Positions 16,842-24,956 of a DNA stretch of 39,368 nucleotides are shown here, piece by piece; the first letter of the stretch is position 1, and each line of letters begins with the position of its first letter. Made by a program: the position numbers and the translations under genes. Source of the stretch: GCA-2731375 sp964507245 (GTDB lineage: Bacteria; Pseudomonadota; Alphaproteobacteria; GCA-2731375). The stretch is taken from assembly GCA_964507245.1 (NCBI GenBank), contig CAZDQC010000020.1, forward strand, positions 1 to 39,368, in the 5' to 3' direction. The notes under the pieces are model-generated. The model ran no database searches. It worked only from the letters and a program-made list of their open reading frames with translations, and was not told where the DNA came from.

Positions 16842-16948
16842 GGACCGTTAATCTAGGTTTCTGGTAGATGAAAACGGAAGTGGAGCGGTATGGGTTTTGG
16901 GGCAGTTCTCTAATTTTAGACCGCACGGCGGGGTAATTAGGAAAATGA

Positions 16949-18724
16949 TTAATCAGTATTGAATTGCAAGGCGGCAAACCGGGCGTAAAGACCGTTTTGC
17001 TTGACTAGGTCGTCATGGCGGCCCATTTCGACCACTGTCCCATGTTCCATGACAACGATCCGATCGGCTTTCAACACTGTGGCCAGGCGATGGGCGATGA
17101 CGATAGTGGTGCGGTCTGCCATCAGGTATTCTAGAGCCTCTTGTACGGCGCGTTCGGATTCGGCATCGAGCGATGAAGTAGCTTCGTCAAGCAGAAGGAC
17201 CGGGGGGTCGGCTAGAATGGCTCGGGCAATTGAAAGGCGTTGGCGTTGGCCACCGGATAGGAGGGTGCCCTTCTGGCCTAAAAAGGAATGGTATTTCTCG
17301 GGCAATAATTCAATAAAATCTGAAGCTTTGGCTGCGTCGGCGGCAGCAACGATTTGCTCTTCGCTAGCGTCGGGACGCCCGTAGAGGATATTCTCGCGGG
17401 CATTGGCGGCGAAAATGACCGGATCCTGAGGCACAAGAGAAATCTTGGATCTCACTTCGGTTGGATCCGCGTGGCGTAAATTAATTTCATCCAATAGAAT
17501 TGCGCCCTCTTGCGGATCATAGAAGCGTAGTAGCAACTGGAAGACAGTTGTTTTACCAGCGCCAGATGGACCGACCAGAGCAACCGTTTCACCCGACGCA
17601 ACGTCCAAATTGAATCGTTTTAACGCGGGCAGGTCTGGGCGTGACGGATATTCAAATGTGACCTCCTTGAAGCTGATGGCACAACTTCCTACGGACGGCA
17701 GCGGTTTAGGTGCTTTGGCTACTACGATGCTTGAATTGACTGACAATAATTCTACTAACCGCTCGGTGGCGCCGGCTGCCCGTTGAAGTTCGCCATACAC
17801 TTCTGCTAAGGCACCCAGGGCACCGGCAACGATAATAGCGTAGAAAACAAAGGCAGCGAGCTGGCCACCACTCATCTCGCCAGATATTACGTCATTGGCT
17901 CCGATCCAGACAACGGCATCAATTGCTCCAAAAATCAGCAGCATGACTAGGGCCGTCAGCCAAGCCCGAGCTCGGGTTCGCCGAATGGCCACCATAAATG
18001 CGGCGTCCGTGACTTTGCCAAACCGCAGGCGATCCAGAAATTCGTGACAAAAGGCTTGTACGACTTGAATCGCACCCAGACTTTCCTCGGCATAGTTAGT
18101 GATATCCGCGATGCGGTCCTGGCTATCGCGAGATAGGCGACGTACCTTCCGGCCAAATATCAAAATAGGCAGGATGACCACTGGTAAGAGGGCAAACACC
18201 AGCCCCGTCAATTTTGGGCTTGATATGACTAATAAAACCGTGCCGCCGAGGAACATCAAGATGTTACGCAAGGCGATGGATGCAGTAGAGCCGACTACGG
18301 TCTGTATCAAAGTCGTATCTGCAGTCAGGCGGGAGAGGACTTCACCGGTACGCATGGTCTCGAAAAATGCCGGACTCAGGCCAATGACATGGCTGTAAAC
18401 AGCCTTGCGAATATCGGCAATAATACGTTCGCCCAGCCAAGTGACCAGAAAATAGCGGGCGAACGTTGCTGCCGCTAAAATGCACACTACACCTAAAAGG
18501 GCCAGAAAATACTGATCGATCAGTCCCTGTTGCTGACCAAAGCCATGGTCGATAACGCGGCGAATGGCCTGTCCGATAGCCAGAACCGAACCAGCCGATA
18601 CGATTAGCGCGACCCCAGCGGCCGCAACAATCCATTTGTAAGGGGCGATGAAGGGAAAAATGCGGCGCAGGCTGGCAACCCTCTTACTTTTTTCCCGTTC
18701 CCCTTCAGGAGCTCTATTTCGCAA
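16949..18724 (-). CDS. ABC transporter half-molecule, MsbA/exporter type
   Basis: A 591-residue fusion of a six-helix membrane domain and an ATP-binding domain, the usual layout of a homodimeric type IV exporter. The ATPase half has the Walker A motif GPSGAGKTT, Q-loop LVPQDPVIF, signature LSGGQRQRLS, Walker B VLLLDEATSSLD and the switch histidine in IVIAHRLATV. Relatives export lipids or drugs; this one cannot be assigned a cargo. The only usable start is a TTG at 18724, with AAGGGCGG about 7-14 bases upstream; there is no ATG close by and the frame closes at about 18737. It is divergent from rpmE and convergent with hyuB. Confidence 0.92.
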   Translation of the reverse strand: MRNRAPEGEREKSKRVASLRRIFPFIAPYKWIVAAAGVALIVSAGSVLAIGQAIRRVIDHGFGQQQGLIDQYFLALLGVVCILAAATFARYFLVTWLGERIIADIRKAVYSHVIGLSPAFFETMRTGEVLSRLTADTTLIQTVVGSTASIALRNILMFLGGTVLLVISSPKLTGLVFALLPVVILPILIFGRKVRRLSRDSQDRIADITNYAEESLGAIQVVQAFCHEFLDRLRFGKVTDAAFMVAIRRTRARAWLTALVMLLIFGAIDAVVWIGANDVISGEMSGGQLAAFVFYAIIVAGALGALAEVYGELQRAAGATERLVELLSVNSSIVVAKAPKPLPSVGSCAISFKEVTFEYPSRPDLPALKRFNLDVASGETVALVGPSGAGKTTVFQLLLRFYDPQEGAILLDEINLRHADPTEVRSKISLVPQDPVIFAANARENILYGRPDASEEQIVAAADAAKASDFIELLPEKYHSFLGQKGTLLSGGQRQRLSIARAILADPPVLLLDEATSSLDAESERAVQEALEYLMADRTTIVIAHRLATVLKADRIVVMEHGTVVEMGRHDDLVKQNGLYARFAALQFNTD

Positions 18725-18807
18725 TCTATACCGCCCTTACCTTTATCACTGTATTGTCCAGCACCCAGCCGCGCTGCGGTATAGCAATTGTGAAGGAGGC
18801 GTACAAC

Positions 18808-18873
18808 ATGGCACCTTGCACTCGGCTTGTCCTTTCGTTATACACCATCGGCGTTTACGGAGCAGTAGCATGA
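18808..18873 (+). CDS. Possible 21-residue leader peptide of rpmE
   Basis: ATG 18808 is preceded by AGGAGG at 18794-18799, eight bases upstream, an optimal ribosome site and clearly better than that of rpmE. The frame encodes 21 mostly hydrophobic residues beginning MAPCTRLVLS and ends in TGA at 18871-18873, overlapping the rpmE ATG as ATGA. Termination here would place ribosomes on the rpmE start, so it may couple or control L31 synthesis. I know of no described leader of this kind for rpmE. It requires a promoter upstream of about 18790, for which I see only poor candidates (TTGTCC and TATAGC, 20 bases apart). Confidence 0.45.
   Translation: MAPCTRLVLSLYTIGVYGAVA
18816..18844 (+). promoter_or_regulatory. 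Candidate rpmE promoter inside the leader frame
   Basis: TTGCAC (18816-18821), 17 bases, TATACA (18839-18844) has ideal spacing and would begin a transcript near 18851, giving a leader of about 20 bases that lacks the minicistron. If both this and an upstream promoter act, rpmE would have coupled and uncoupled messages. Matches to consensus are only partial. Confidence 0.3.
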
Positions 18874-19091
18874 AGAATGATATCCACCCTGATTACCATG
18901 AAATTACCGTGGTCTTGACTGATGGGCAGAAGTTCACCACTCGCTCAACGTATGGTGAGCCGGGGGACGAATTAAAGCTGGATATTGACCCTTCGACCCA
19001 TCCAGCCTGGACTGGTGGGCCCCAACGGGTGTTAGAAACTGGCCGCGTGGCCAAATTCCGCAATAAGTTCAAGGGTTTTGGCCTGGATTAG
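18870..19091 (+). CDS. rpmE: 50S ribosomal protein L31, zinc-independent form
   Basis: A 73-residue L31, a small protein of the large ribosomal subunit that bridges to the small subunit. It opens MKNDIHPDYHEI and contains STHPAWTGGPQRVLETGR then FRNKF, all typical. The two CxxC-type zinc pairs of the classical form are replaced: LTDG stands where CSCG occurs, and DPSTHP where CSKCHP occurs. This C-minus form is normal in Alphaproteobacteria and helps place the organism. The ATG has GGAG about eight bases upstream and overlaps the stop of the leader frame. A terminator follows at 19297. Confidence 0.97.
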   Translation: MKNDIHPDYHEITVVLTDGQKFTTRSTYGEPGDELKLDIDPSTHPAWTGGPQRVLETGRVAKFRNKFKGFGLD

Positions 19092-19274
19092 GCTAGGTCA
19101 GCCGCATGGTTTCCACTGTGTAACCTGCAGCGACAAGAAACGGCAGTTCACTTAATTCCACTCGGCCGTAATCTCGAAATTAGTACCGTGACTGAAGTTT
19201 TAGGGCTAAGGCGTCGGCATTATACGCCTGAACATCTTAAGCCAAAGCGGATTGAGATCGCAAAGGCCGCCTAA
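19092..19274 (+). other. Open frame directly behind the rpmE stop, no start codon
   Basis: After the rpmE TAG the same frame stays open for 60 codons to TAA at 19272-19274, encoding a basic tail ending HYTPEHLKPKRIEIAKAA. It has no ATG or TTG start and one GTG without a ribosome site. It lies before the terminator and so is transcribed with rpmE. It may be a chance opening, the remnant of a lost gene, or a readthrough extension. No family recognised. Confidence 0.2.
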
Positions 19275-19296
19275 GGCAAATCACAGAATATTTCTG

Positions 19297-19329
19297 GGCC
19301 CGTTATCACTTGGTGGCGGGCCTATTTTT
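19297..19329 (+). terminator. Rho-independent terminator after rpmE
   Basis: GGCCCG (19297-19302) pairs with CGGGCC (19317-19322), extendable by one G-T pair, with a 14-base loop and the T-rich TATTTTTG directly after. It is the clearest intrinsic terminator in the window and separates rpmE from the methionine operon. Confidence 0.75.
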
Positions 19330-19397
19330 GTATCTCTTTACTTTATTTTTATAATCTATATATATAATAATATATTTATGTAATAACTAAATTATCC
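19323..19397 (+). promoter_or_regulatory. AT-rich promoter/operator region of the methionine operon
   Basis: A roughly 75-base tract of very low GC between the rpmE terminator and the ArsR-methyltransferase gene. It contains a perfect TATAAT at 19350-19355, with TTGTAT at 19328-19333 a weak -35 at 16 bases. Behind it is an A/T-only run with local dyad symmetry (ATATAT-AATA-ATATAT, about 19360-19375), the sort of site ArsR-family proteins occupy. Autoregulation by the adjacent regulator is inferred. Confidence 0.5.
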
Positions 19398-19418
19398 GTG
19401 AAAACAGCTAGGCTTCAA

Positions 19419-20360
19419 ATGGAAACATTATTGCAAGGATTGCGAGCCGCTGCGGAGCCATCCAGGTTACGTCTGCTGGCTCTTTGCGCCCATGCCGAAC
19501 TGACAGTTACGGATTTGACCCAGATTTTAGGGCAAAGTCAGCCTAGGGTCTCGCGCCACCTGAAACTGCTATGCGACGCCGGATTATTGGAGCGGCACCG
19601 CGAAGGAACCTGGGCCTATTACCGATTAGCCGATACTTCAGATTGCGCGCATCTGGCCCGCACCTTGGTGGATTTGGTGCCGGACCTGGATGATGGACTG
19701 GCACGGGATCTGAACCGGTTGGAAGCTATCAAGAGAACCAGAGCCGAAGCGGCAGCCGAGTACTTCCGTGCGAATGCTGATCGGTGGGACGAGATCCGCT
19801 CTCTCTATGTACCCGAGCAAGAAGTCGAAGAAGCCTTGCAGGAGGTCATTGGGAAGGGGCCAATTGGTGATTTCTTGGATATCGGCACTGGAACTGGCCG
19901 TATCCTGGAAGTGTTCGCGCCTCTAATCAGTCGTGGTACCGGGATCGATCTATCCCATGAAATGCTGCAGGTGGCACGTGTCAAGCTGGAACAGTCGGGA
20001 TATCGCCATTGCCAGGTTCGCCATGGCGACATGTACAATCTTCAACTCCCGGCAAATGAGTTTGATGTTGTGGTCCTGCATCAGGTTCTCCACTACGCCG
20101 AAGAGCCAGGCGTAGTCATTTCGGAAGCGGCCCAAACCCTGCGAACCGGCGGCCGTTTATTGGTCGTTGATTTTGCATCTCATGATCAGGAGTTTCTTCG
20201 CACGGAACATCAACATCGTTGGCTTGGCTTCCGGCCCGAGCAAGTTGCTGGCTGGTGTGCGGCGGCAGATATGCAAACGCCGGATCCTATCGCGTTGGTG
20301 GGCAGTAGCTTGACGGTCCTAATCTGGCTTGCTCACAACGAAAGAGGCCTTCAGTCGTGA
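19419..20360 (+). CDS. ArsR-family regulator fused to a SAM methyltransferase domain
   Basis: A 313-residue two-domain protein. Residues 1-90 are an ArsR winged helix (LTVTDLTQILGQSQPRVSRHLKLLCDAGLL). The metal-sensing cysteines of classical ArsR (CVC) are replaced by TVT, so it should not sense metals that way. The C-terminal half is a class I methyltransferase with FLDIGTGTGRILE and GIDLSHEML as SAM-binding motifs. A GTG at 19398 is also possible; ATG 19419 fits the family start better. It is coupled by overlap to metF and lies in one operon with metH, so it probably responds to S-adenosylmethionine or S-adenosylhomocysteine and controls the cycle. Whether the methyltransferase half is catalytic or only a sensor is open. 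Confidence 0.9.
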   Translation: METLLQGLRAAAEPSRLRLLALCAHAELTVTDLTQILGQSQPRVSRHLKLLCDAGLLERHREGTWAYYRLADTSDCAHLARTLVDLVPDLDDGLARDLNRLEAIKRTRAEAAAEYFRANADRWDEIRSLYVPEQEVEEALQEVIGKGPIGDFLDIGTGTGRILEVFAPLISRGTGIDLSHEMLQVARVKLEQSGYRHCQVRHGDMYNLQLPANEFDVVVLHQVLHYAEEPGVVISEAAQTLRTGGRLLVVDFASHDQEFLRTEHQHRWLGFRPEQVAGWCAAADMQTPDPIALVGSSLTVLIWLAHNERGLQS

Positions 20361-21277
20361 TGCTGGGAAATCCAGGTGATCACGTTTTCTCATCCAATGC
20401 CAAGGGGCCCTTATCGGTTTCATTTGAATTCTTTCCGCCGAAAACGGAAGTTATGGCGAAAAACCTTTGGCATGCGATGGAGCGCCTAAGCCCTCTGCAA
20501 CCCTCGTTCGTCTCTGTTACATATGGTGCCGGTGGCAGCACCCGGCAACGTACCCACGACACTGTCACTCGCCTACAAAATGAGGGCGGGTTGTCTTGCG
20601 CAGCGCATCTGACGTGTGTTGGTGCCAGCCGAGATGAGGTAAACCAAATCGCGCAAACATATTGGGACGCAGGCGTGCGGCACTTAGTAGCTCTGCGCGG
20701 CGATCCACCGGAAGGACAGGAAGAATTTAAAAACCATCCGGACGGCTATTACGATGCCGCTGAACTGGTTAGTGGTTTACTAAAATTAGCTAAATTCGAT
20801 ATATCGGTGGCTGCTTACCCCGAGATGCACCCCAACAGCCCTTCCAGCCAGGCGGACCTGGACAACCTAAAGCGAAAAATTGATGCAGGCGCCAATCGGG
20901 CAATTACCCAGTTCTTTTTTGATGCGGATACCTACTTACGTTTCCTGGAACGGGCTCGGGCTGCAGGGATCTGGGTGCCTATCGTGCCGGGTATCTTGCC
21001 GGTAAGTAATTTTGTCCAGGCGGCGCGTATCGCTAAATCCTGTGGCACTGTCATGCCGGCCTGGATGGCTCATTTGTTTGAGGGGTTGGACAACGATGTT
21101 GAAACCCGCCGCATGGTCGCTGTGACAGTGGCAGCGGAGCAGTGTAGGAAACTGCGAACCGCTGGAGTAACGGATTTTCATTTTTATACCTTAAATAGAG
21201 CGGATTTGACTTATGCAATCTGCCACATATTAGGCCTTCGTCCACACTATCTGGGGCCAGGGGCGTCTTCCAAATGA
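20360..21277 (+). CDS. metF: Methylenetetrahydrofolate reductase
   Basis: A 305-residue flavoprotein that reduces 5,10-methylene-THF to 5-methyl-THF, the methyl donor for MetH. The TIM-barrel opening FEFFPPKTE, the catalytic glutamate within it, THLTCVGASRDE, ALRGDPPEG, and the later ITQFFFDADTYLRF and PIVPGILPV are characteristic. The length matches bacterial MetF. GTG 20357 overlaps the regulator's stop as GTGA and ATG 20360 as TGATG; I use the ATG, and either implies coupling. Its own stop overlaps the metH start. It supplies 5-methyl-THF in the cytoplasm to the enzyme encoded next. Confidence 0.96.
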   Translation: MLGNPGDHVFSSNAKGPLSVSFEFFPPKTEVMAKNLWHAMERLSPLQPSFVSVTYGAGGSTRQRTHDTVTRLQNEGGLSCAAHLTCVGASRDEVNQIAQTYWDAGVRHLVALRGDPPEGQEEFKNHPDGYYDAAELVSGLLKLAKFDISVAAYPEMHPNSPSSQADLDNLKRKIDAGANRAITQFFFDADTYLRFLERARAAGIWVPIVPGILPVSNFVQAARIAKSCGTVMPAWMAHLFEGLDNDVETRRMVAVTVAAEQCRKLRTAGVTDFHFYTLNRADLTYAICHILGLRPHYLGPGASSK

Positions 21278-24200
21278 CGGATATATTGGACCATTTACGT
21301 GAAGAGGTGTTGTTGTGTGACGGAGCCATGGGTAGTCGTTTGCAGCTGGCGGAGTTGGACATCGAAATCGACTATTGGGGCCAGGAGAATTGTTCCGAGG
21401 TGCTTAATCTTAGCCGGCCGGACATCGTGCGAGAAATCCAACAGGGATTCGTCGCTGCCGGATCCGACATTCTGCTGACTAATACATTTGGTGGATCTGC
21501 TATTACCCTAGCGGAATTTGACCTTCAGGACCGCACATTTGAAATCAATAAAAAAGCTGCCGAACTGGCCCGAGAATCCCTCGAGGAATTTCGCCGCGAC
21601 GGCTTGGACCGGTACGTACTGGGTGATATTGGACCTGGCACCAAGCTGCCAAGCCTAGGACAGATTGACTATGACGAGTTGGAAGCCGGATTAGTGCTGC
21701 AGTCAGCGGGTCTTTTGGCCGGTGGGGTCGACGGCATCATGGTTGAAACGGTGCAAGACATTATGCAGCTCAAGGCTGCTGTAAATGGGGCCAGGAAGGC
21801 GATGGCGGATGTGGGTCGCGAGGTGCCGTTATTGACCCAAGTCACCATCGAAACCACGGGTACTTTATTGGTGGGGACTGAAATAGGGGGCGCTGCTACC
21901 GTCATTCATGCCCTTGGTGTGGATGCCATCGGCTTGAATTGTGCGACAGGACCCCGCGAAATGGCGGAGCATATACGCTGGTTGTCGGAACAATGGCCGG
22001 GCATCATCTCTGTGCAGCCCAATGCCGGTCTGCCCGAATTGGTTGATGGCGAACCTAGTTACCCCCTGACGCCTGAAGAGCTAGTCAGCTGGGCCCGTCG
22101 TTTCGTGGTGGAAGACGGGGTGAATATGGTTGGTGGCTGCTGCGGTACCGTTACAGAACATATCAAGGGCTTGAGCGACATGCTGGAAGGCCTGGGCGCG
22201 GGGCGCCGGCCGAAGCCCGCGGCGCGGCAGCCGAATTGGGTTCCAGGTCTCGCATCATTGTATGGTCAGGTGCCATACCGTCAAGAAAACGCCTACTTGT
22301 CTATTGGCGAGAAGTGCAACGCAAACGGTTCCCGAAAATTCCGCGAGCTGCAGGAAGCCGAGGATTGGGATGGCTGCATTGCCATGGGGCGGGAACAGGT
22401 TCGGGAAGGGTCACACACACTAGATTTGTGCACGGCCTTTGTCGGCCGGGACGAATTGGCAGATATGAGCGCCATTGTTAACCGCATGCGGGGCGCCGTT
22501 CATGCCCCATTGGTAATCGATTCCACTGAATATCCGGTCCTTGAAGGGGCTCTGAAACTCTACGGCGGCAAGCCTCTAATTAATTCGATTAATTTCGAAG
22601 ATGGAGAAGAGCCTGCGAGGATGCGTCTGGCGCTAGCTCGAAAATTTGGTTGCGGCGTCATCGCTCTAACTATCGATGAATCTGGCATGGCCAAGACCAC
22701 GGCGGATAAGGTAAATCTGGCACATCGCCTATATGATTTCGCGATCAATCGGCACGGATTGGCGCCTCAGGACCTATTATTTGATCCCTTAACCTTCACG
22801 ATTTGCACCGGCAATGATGATGACCGGCGTCTGGGCCTGGAAACCCTAGATGCTATTGACCGGATTTCCAAGGAATTACCGGAATGTCAGATCATTCTGG
22901 GACTTTCAAATATTTCTTTTGGCCTAATGCCCTCGGCGAGGCATGTGCTGAACTCTGTTTATCTGCAACATGCCCTTGATCGCGGCATGACCGGTGCTAT
23001 CGTGCATATGTCCAAAATTCTGCCTATGCATTCTATTCCAGACGTAGAGGTCAAGGCAGCGGAGGATTTGATCTATGACCGGCGCGCGAATGGCCTTGAT
23101 CCTTTACATAGATTCATCGCGTTGTTCCAGGACCGTTCCACAGCCAAAGTCGAGAAGGAACGCCCAGCGGAGGTGGAGGAGCGTCTAAAACAGCGGATAA
23201 TTGATGGTGACCGCCCCGGTCTAGAGGAGGATCTGGACGAGGCTATGGAACAGCACGCGCCTTTAAAAATCGTCAACGAAATTCTATTGGATGGTATGAA
23301 GGTGGTGGGCGAGCTGTTCGGCTCTGGTCAGATGCAATTACCTTTCGTGCTGCAATCGGCGGAGACCATGAAGGCCTCAGTCGCCTACCTGGAACCCCAT
23401 ATGGAACGTAGCGCGGATAGCCAAAAAGGCACGATTGTCGTGGCGACGGTGAAGGGCGATGTCCACGATATTGGCAAAAACTTGGTGGATATAATCCTGA
23501 CTAATAATGGTTACAACGTAATCAATCTTGGAATAAAACAACCCATTGGGGCAATCGTGGATGCGATGAAGGAACATAATGCTGATGCTGTCGGCATGTC
23601 AGGCCTGTTGGTCAAATCCACCACAATAATGCGAGAGAATCTCGAAGAAATGTCCCGCCAGCAGATTAACCTACCGGTAATTCTGGGAGGGGCTGCTCTG
23701 ACGCGAAATTTTGTTGAAGAAGATTGCGCCGACGCCTATGCCGCATCCTCGCGCCGGGTAGCTTATGCCCGCGATGCCTTTGATGGTCTAGATCTTATGG
23801 GCAAGGTGGTTGACGGTGCCTTTGATGACTATGTTGCTCAACGTGATGCCAAGCGCGAGGGCAAGCCGAAAAACCAGCGGCGCAAGCTAGGTCAGCCAAC
23901 ACTGATGCCTCGACCCATGGACTTGGCAGAGGTAAAGACCAGGCGGGAGGAACTGCACAAGGGTGTCGATATACCTTCCGCACCATTCCTTGGCCATCGT
24001 ATTGTCGAGGAAGTGGGTATCCGCTCTCTTTTGCCTTATCTGAACGAACGTATGCTGTACCAGTTCCACTGGGGTTATCGCAAACAGGGGCGGCCTCTAA
24101 AAGAATATATGGAATGGGCTCGGGCAGAGGTGCGTCCCATCATGAATGATTTGGTGGCCCGCTGCGAGGCGGAGAAAATTCTGCAGCCTCAGGCGGTCTA

Positions 24201-24762
24201 TGGATATTTTTTCGCCGCTAGCGATGGAGATGACCTGGTCTTGTTTGACGAAGACGGCGAAAAAGAACTGACCAGGTTTTCGTTACCCCGGCAAAACCGA
24301 GCGGGCGGACTATGTATCGCTGACTTCTTCCGTGAGATCGAAGCGGGAAATTGGGATATTATCGCGCTGCAGGCTGTGACCATTGGTCAACACGCTTCGG
24401 AAGTGGCGCGGCAATGGTTCGATGATGACCGCTATCAGGATTATCTTTACCTACACGGACTAGGAGTGGAGATGGCCGAGGCTATGGCAGAGTATGTCCA
24501 CAAACGCGTGCGCGGTGAACTAGGCTATGGCAATCTGGATGCCCGGAATAAGGATGAATTGCTGAACCAGGGTTACCGTGGTTCCCGCTATTCGTTTGGC
24601 TATCCTGCCTGTCCCACCATGTCCGACCAGAGAATAATTTTGGATCTTCTGGAAGCGGATCGCATTGGCCTGGTCATGGGGGACGAGGACCAGTTGCACC
24701 CGGAACAGTCGACCTCGGCCATCGTGGTGCATCACCCTCAGGCGAAATATTTCAGCGTTTAA
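21274..24762 (+). CDS. metH: Cobalamin-dependent methionine synthase
   Basis: A complete 1162-residue MetH with all four modules, slightly shorter than the E. coli enzyme (1227). The homocysteine domain has the zinc cysteines Cys223 (GLNC) and Cys289-Cys290 (GGCCGT). The folate domain has GEKCNANGSRKF. The cobalamin domain carries DVHDIGKN with the cobalt-ligating His731, and the C-terminal activation domain has RYSFGYPACP (from Arg1105) for S-adenosylmethionine. It transfers a methyl group from 5-methyl-THF to homocysteine through B12. ATG 21274 overlaps the metF stop as ATGA. The organism must therefore make or import cobalamin. About 190 bases follow with no convincing terminator; the next gene is convergent. 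Confidence 0.98.
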   Translation: MTDILDHLREEVLLCDGAMGSRLQLAELDIEIDYWGQENCSEVLNLSRPDIVREIQQGFVAAGSDILLTNTFGGSAITLAEFDLQDRTFEINKKAAELARESLEEFRRDGLDRYVLGDIGPGTKLPSLGQIDYDELEAGLVLQSAGLLAGGVDGIMVETVQDIMQLKAAVNGARKAMADVGREVPLLTQVTIETTGTLLVGTEIGGAATVIHALGVDAIGLNCATGPREMAEHIRWLSEQWPGIISVQPNAGLPELVDGEPSYPLTPEELVSWARRFVVEDGVNMVGGCCGTVTEHIKGLSDMLEGLGAGRRPKPAARQPNWVPGLASLYGQVPYRQENAYLSIGEKCNANGSRKFRELQEAEDWDGCIAMGREQVREGSHTLDLCTAFVGRDELADMSAIVNRMRGAVHAPLVIDSTEYPVLEGALKLYGGKPLINSINFEDGEEPARMRLALARKFGCGVIALTIDESGMAKTTADKVNLAHRLYDFAINRHGLAPQDLLFDPLTFTICTGNDDDRRLGLETLDAIDRISKELPECQIILGLSNISFGLMPSARHVLNSVYLQHALDRGMTGAIVHMSKILPMHSIPDVEVKAAEDLIYDRRANGLDPLHRFIALFQDRSTAKVEKERPAEVEERLKQRIIDGDRPGLEEDLDEAMEQHAPLKIVNEILLDGMKVVGELFGSGQMQLPFVLQSAETMKASVAYLEPHMERSADSQKGTIVVATVKGDVHDIGKNLVDIILTNNGYNVINLGIKQPIGAIVDAMKEHNADAVGMSGLLVKSTTIMRENLEEMSRQQINLPVILGGAALTRNFVEEDCADAYAASSRRVAYARDAFDGLDLMGKVVDGAFDDYVAQRDAKREGKPKNQRRKLGQPTLMPRPMDLAEVKTRREELHKGVDIPSAPFLGHRIVEEVGIRSLLPYLNERMLYQFHWGYRKQGRPLKEYMEWARAEVRPIMNDLVARCEAEKILQPQAVYGYFFAASDGDDLVLFDEDGEKELTRFSLPRQNRAGGLCIADFFREIEAGNWDIIALQAVTIGQHASEVARQWFDDDRYQDYLYLHGLGVEMAEAMAEYVHKRVRGELGYGNLDARNKDELLNQGYRGSRYSFGYPACPTMSDQRIILDLLEADRIGLVMGDEDQLHPEQSTSAIVVHHPQAKYFSV

Positions 24763-24956
24763 GGCAATTGTGCGCTGGTTTTCTGTTGACTCATTTAATT
24801 TGAACCAATTCCCTGTTTTTGTTGGAATGTCATGAAGAATTTTGCTGGTGCGCCGAATGATTTAACGTGGCCTGCTGGCGCTAACCGGAGGCGAGAAAAG
24901 CGGTGACGCCGACCACAAGGCTGAAAGATCACAACATAGATCATTGCCGTCCTGAA

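Noticed and set aside
19323..19397. SAM riboswitch upstream of the methionine operon
   Set aside because: The leader is only about 60 bases and almost pure A/T, with no GC-stem framework for a SAM riboswitch; a protein operator is more likely.
24763..24956. Small frames and terminator between metH and the helicase
   Set aside because: A 24-codon frame near 24831 lacks support, and the only stem (ATTCC/GGAAT) is too short to call a terminator.
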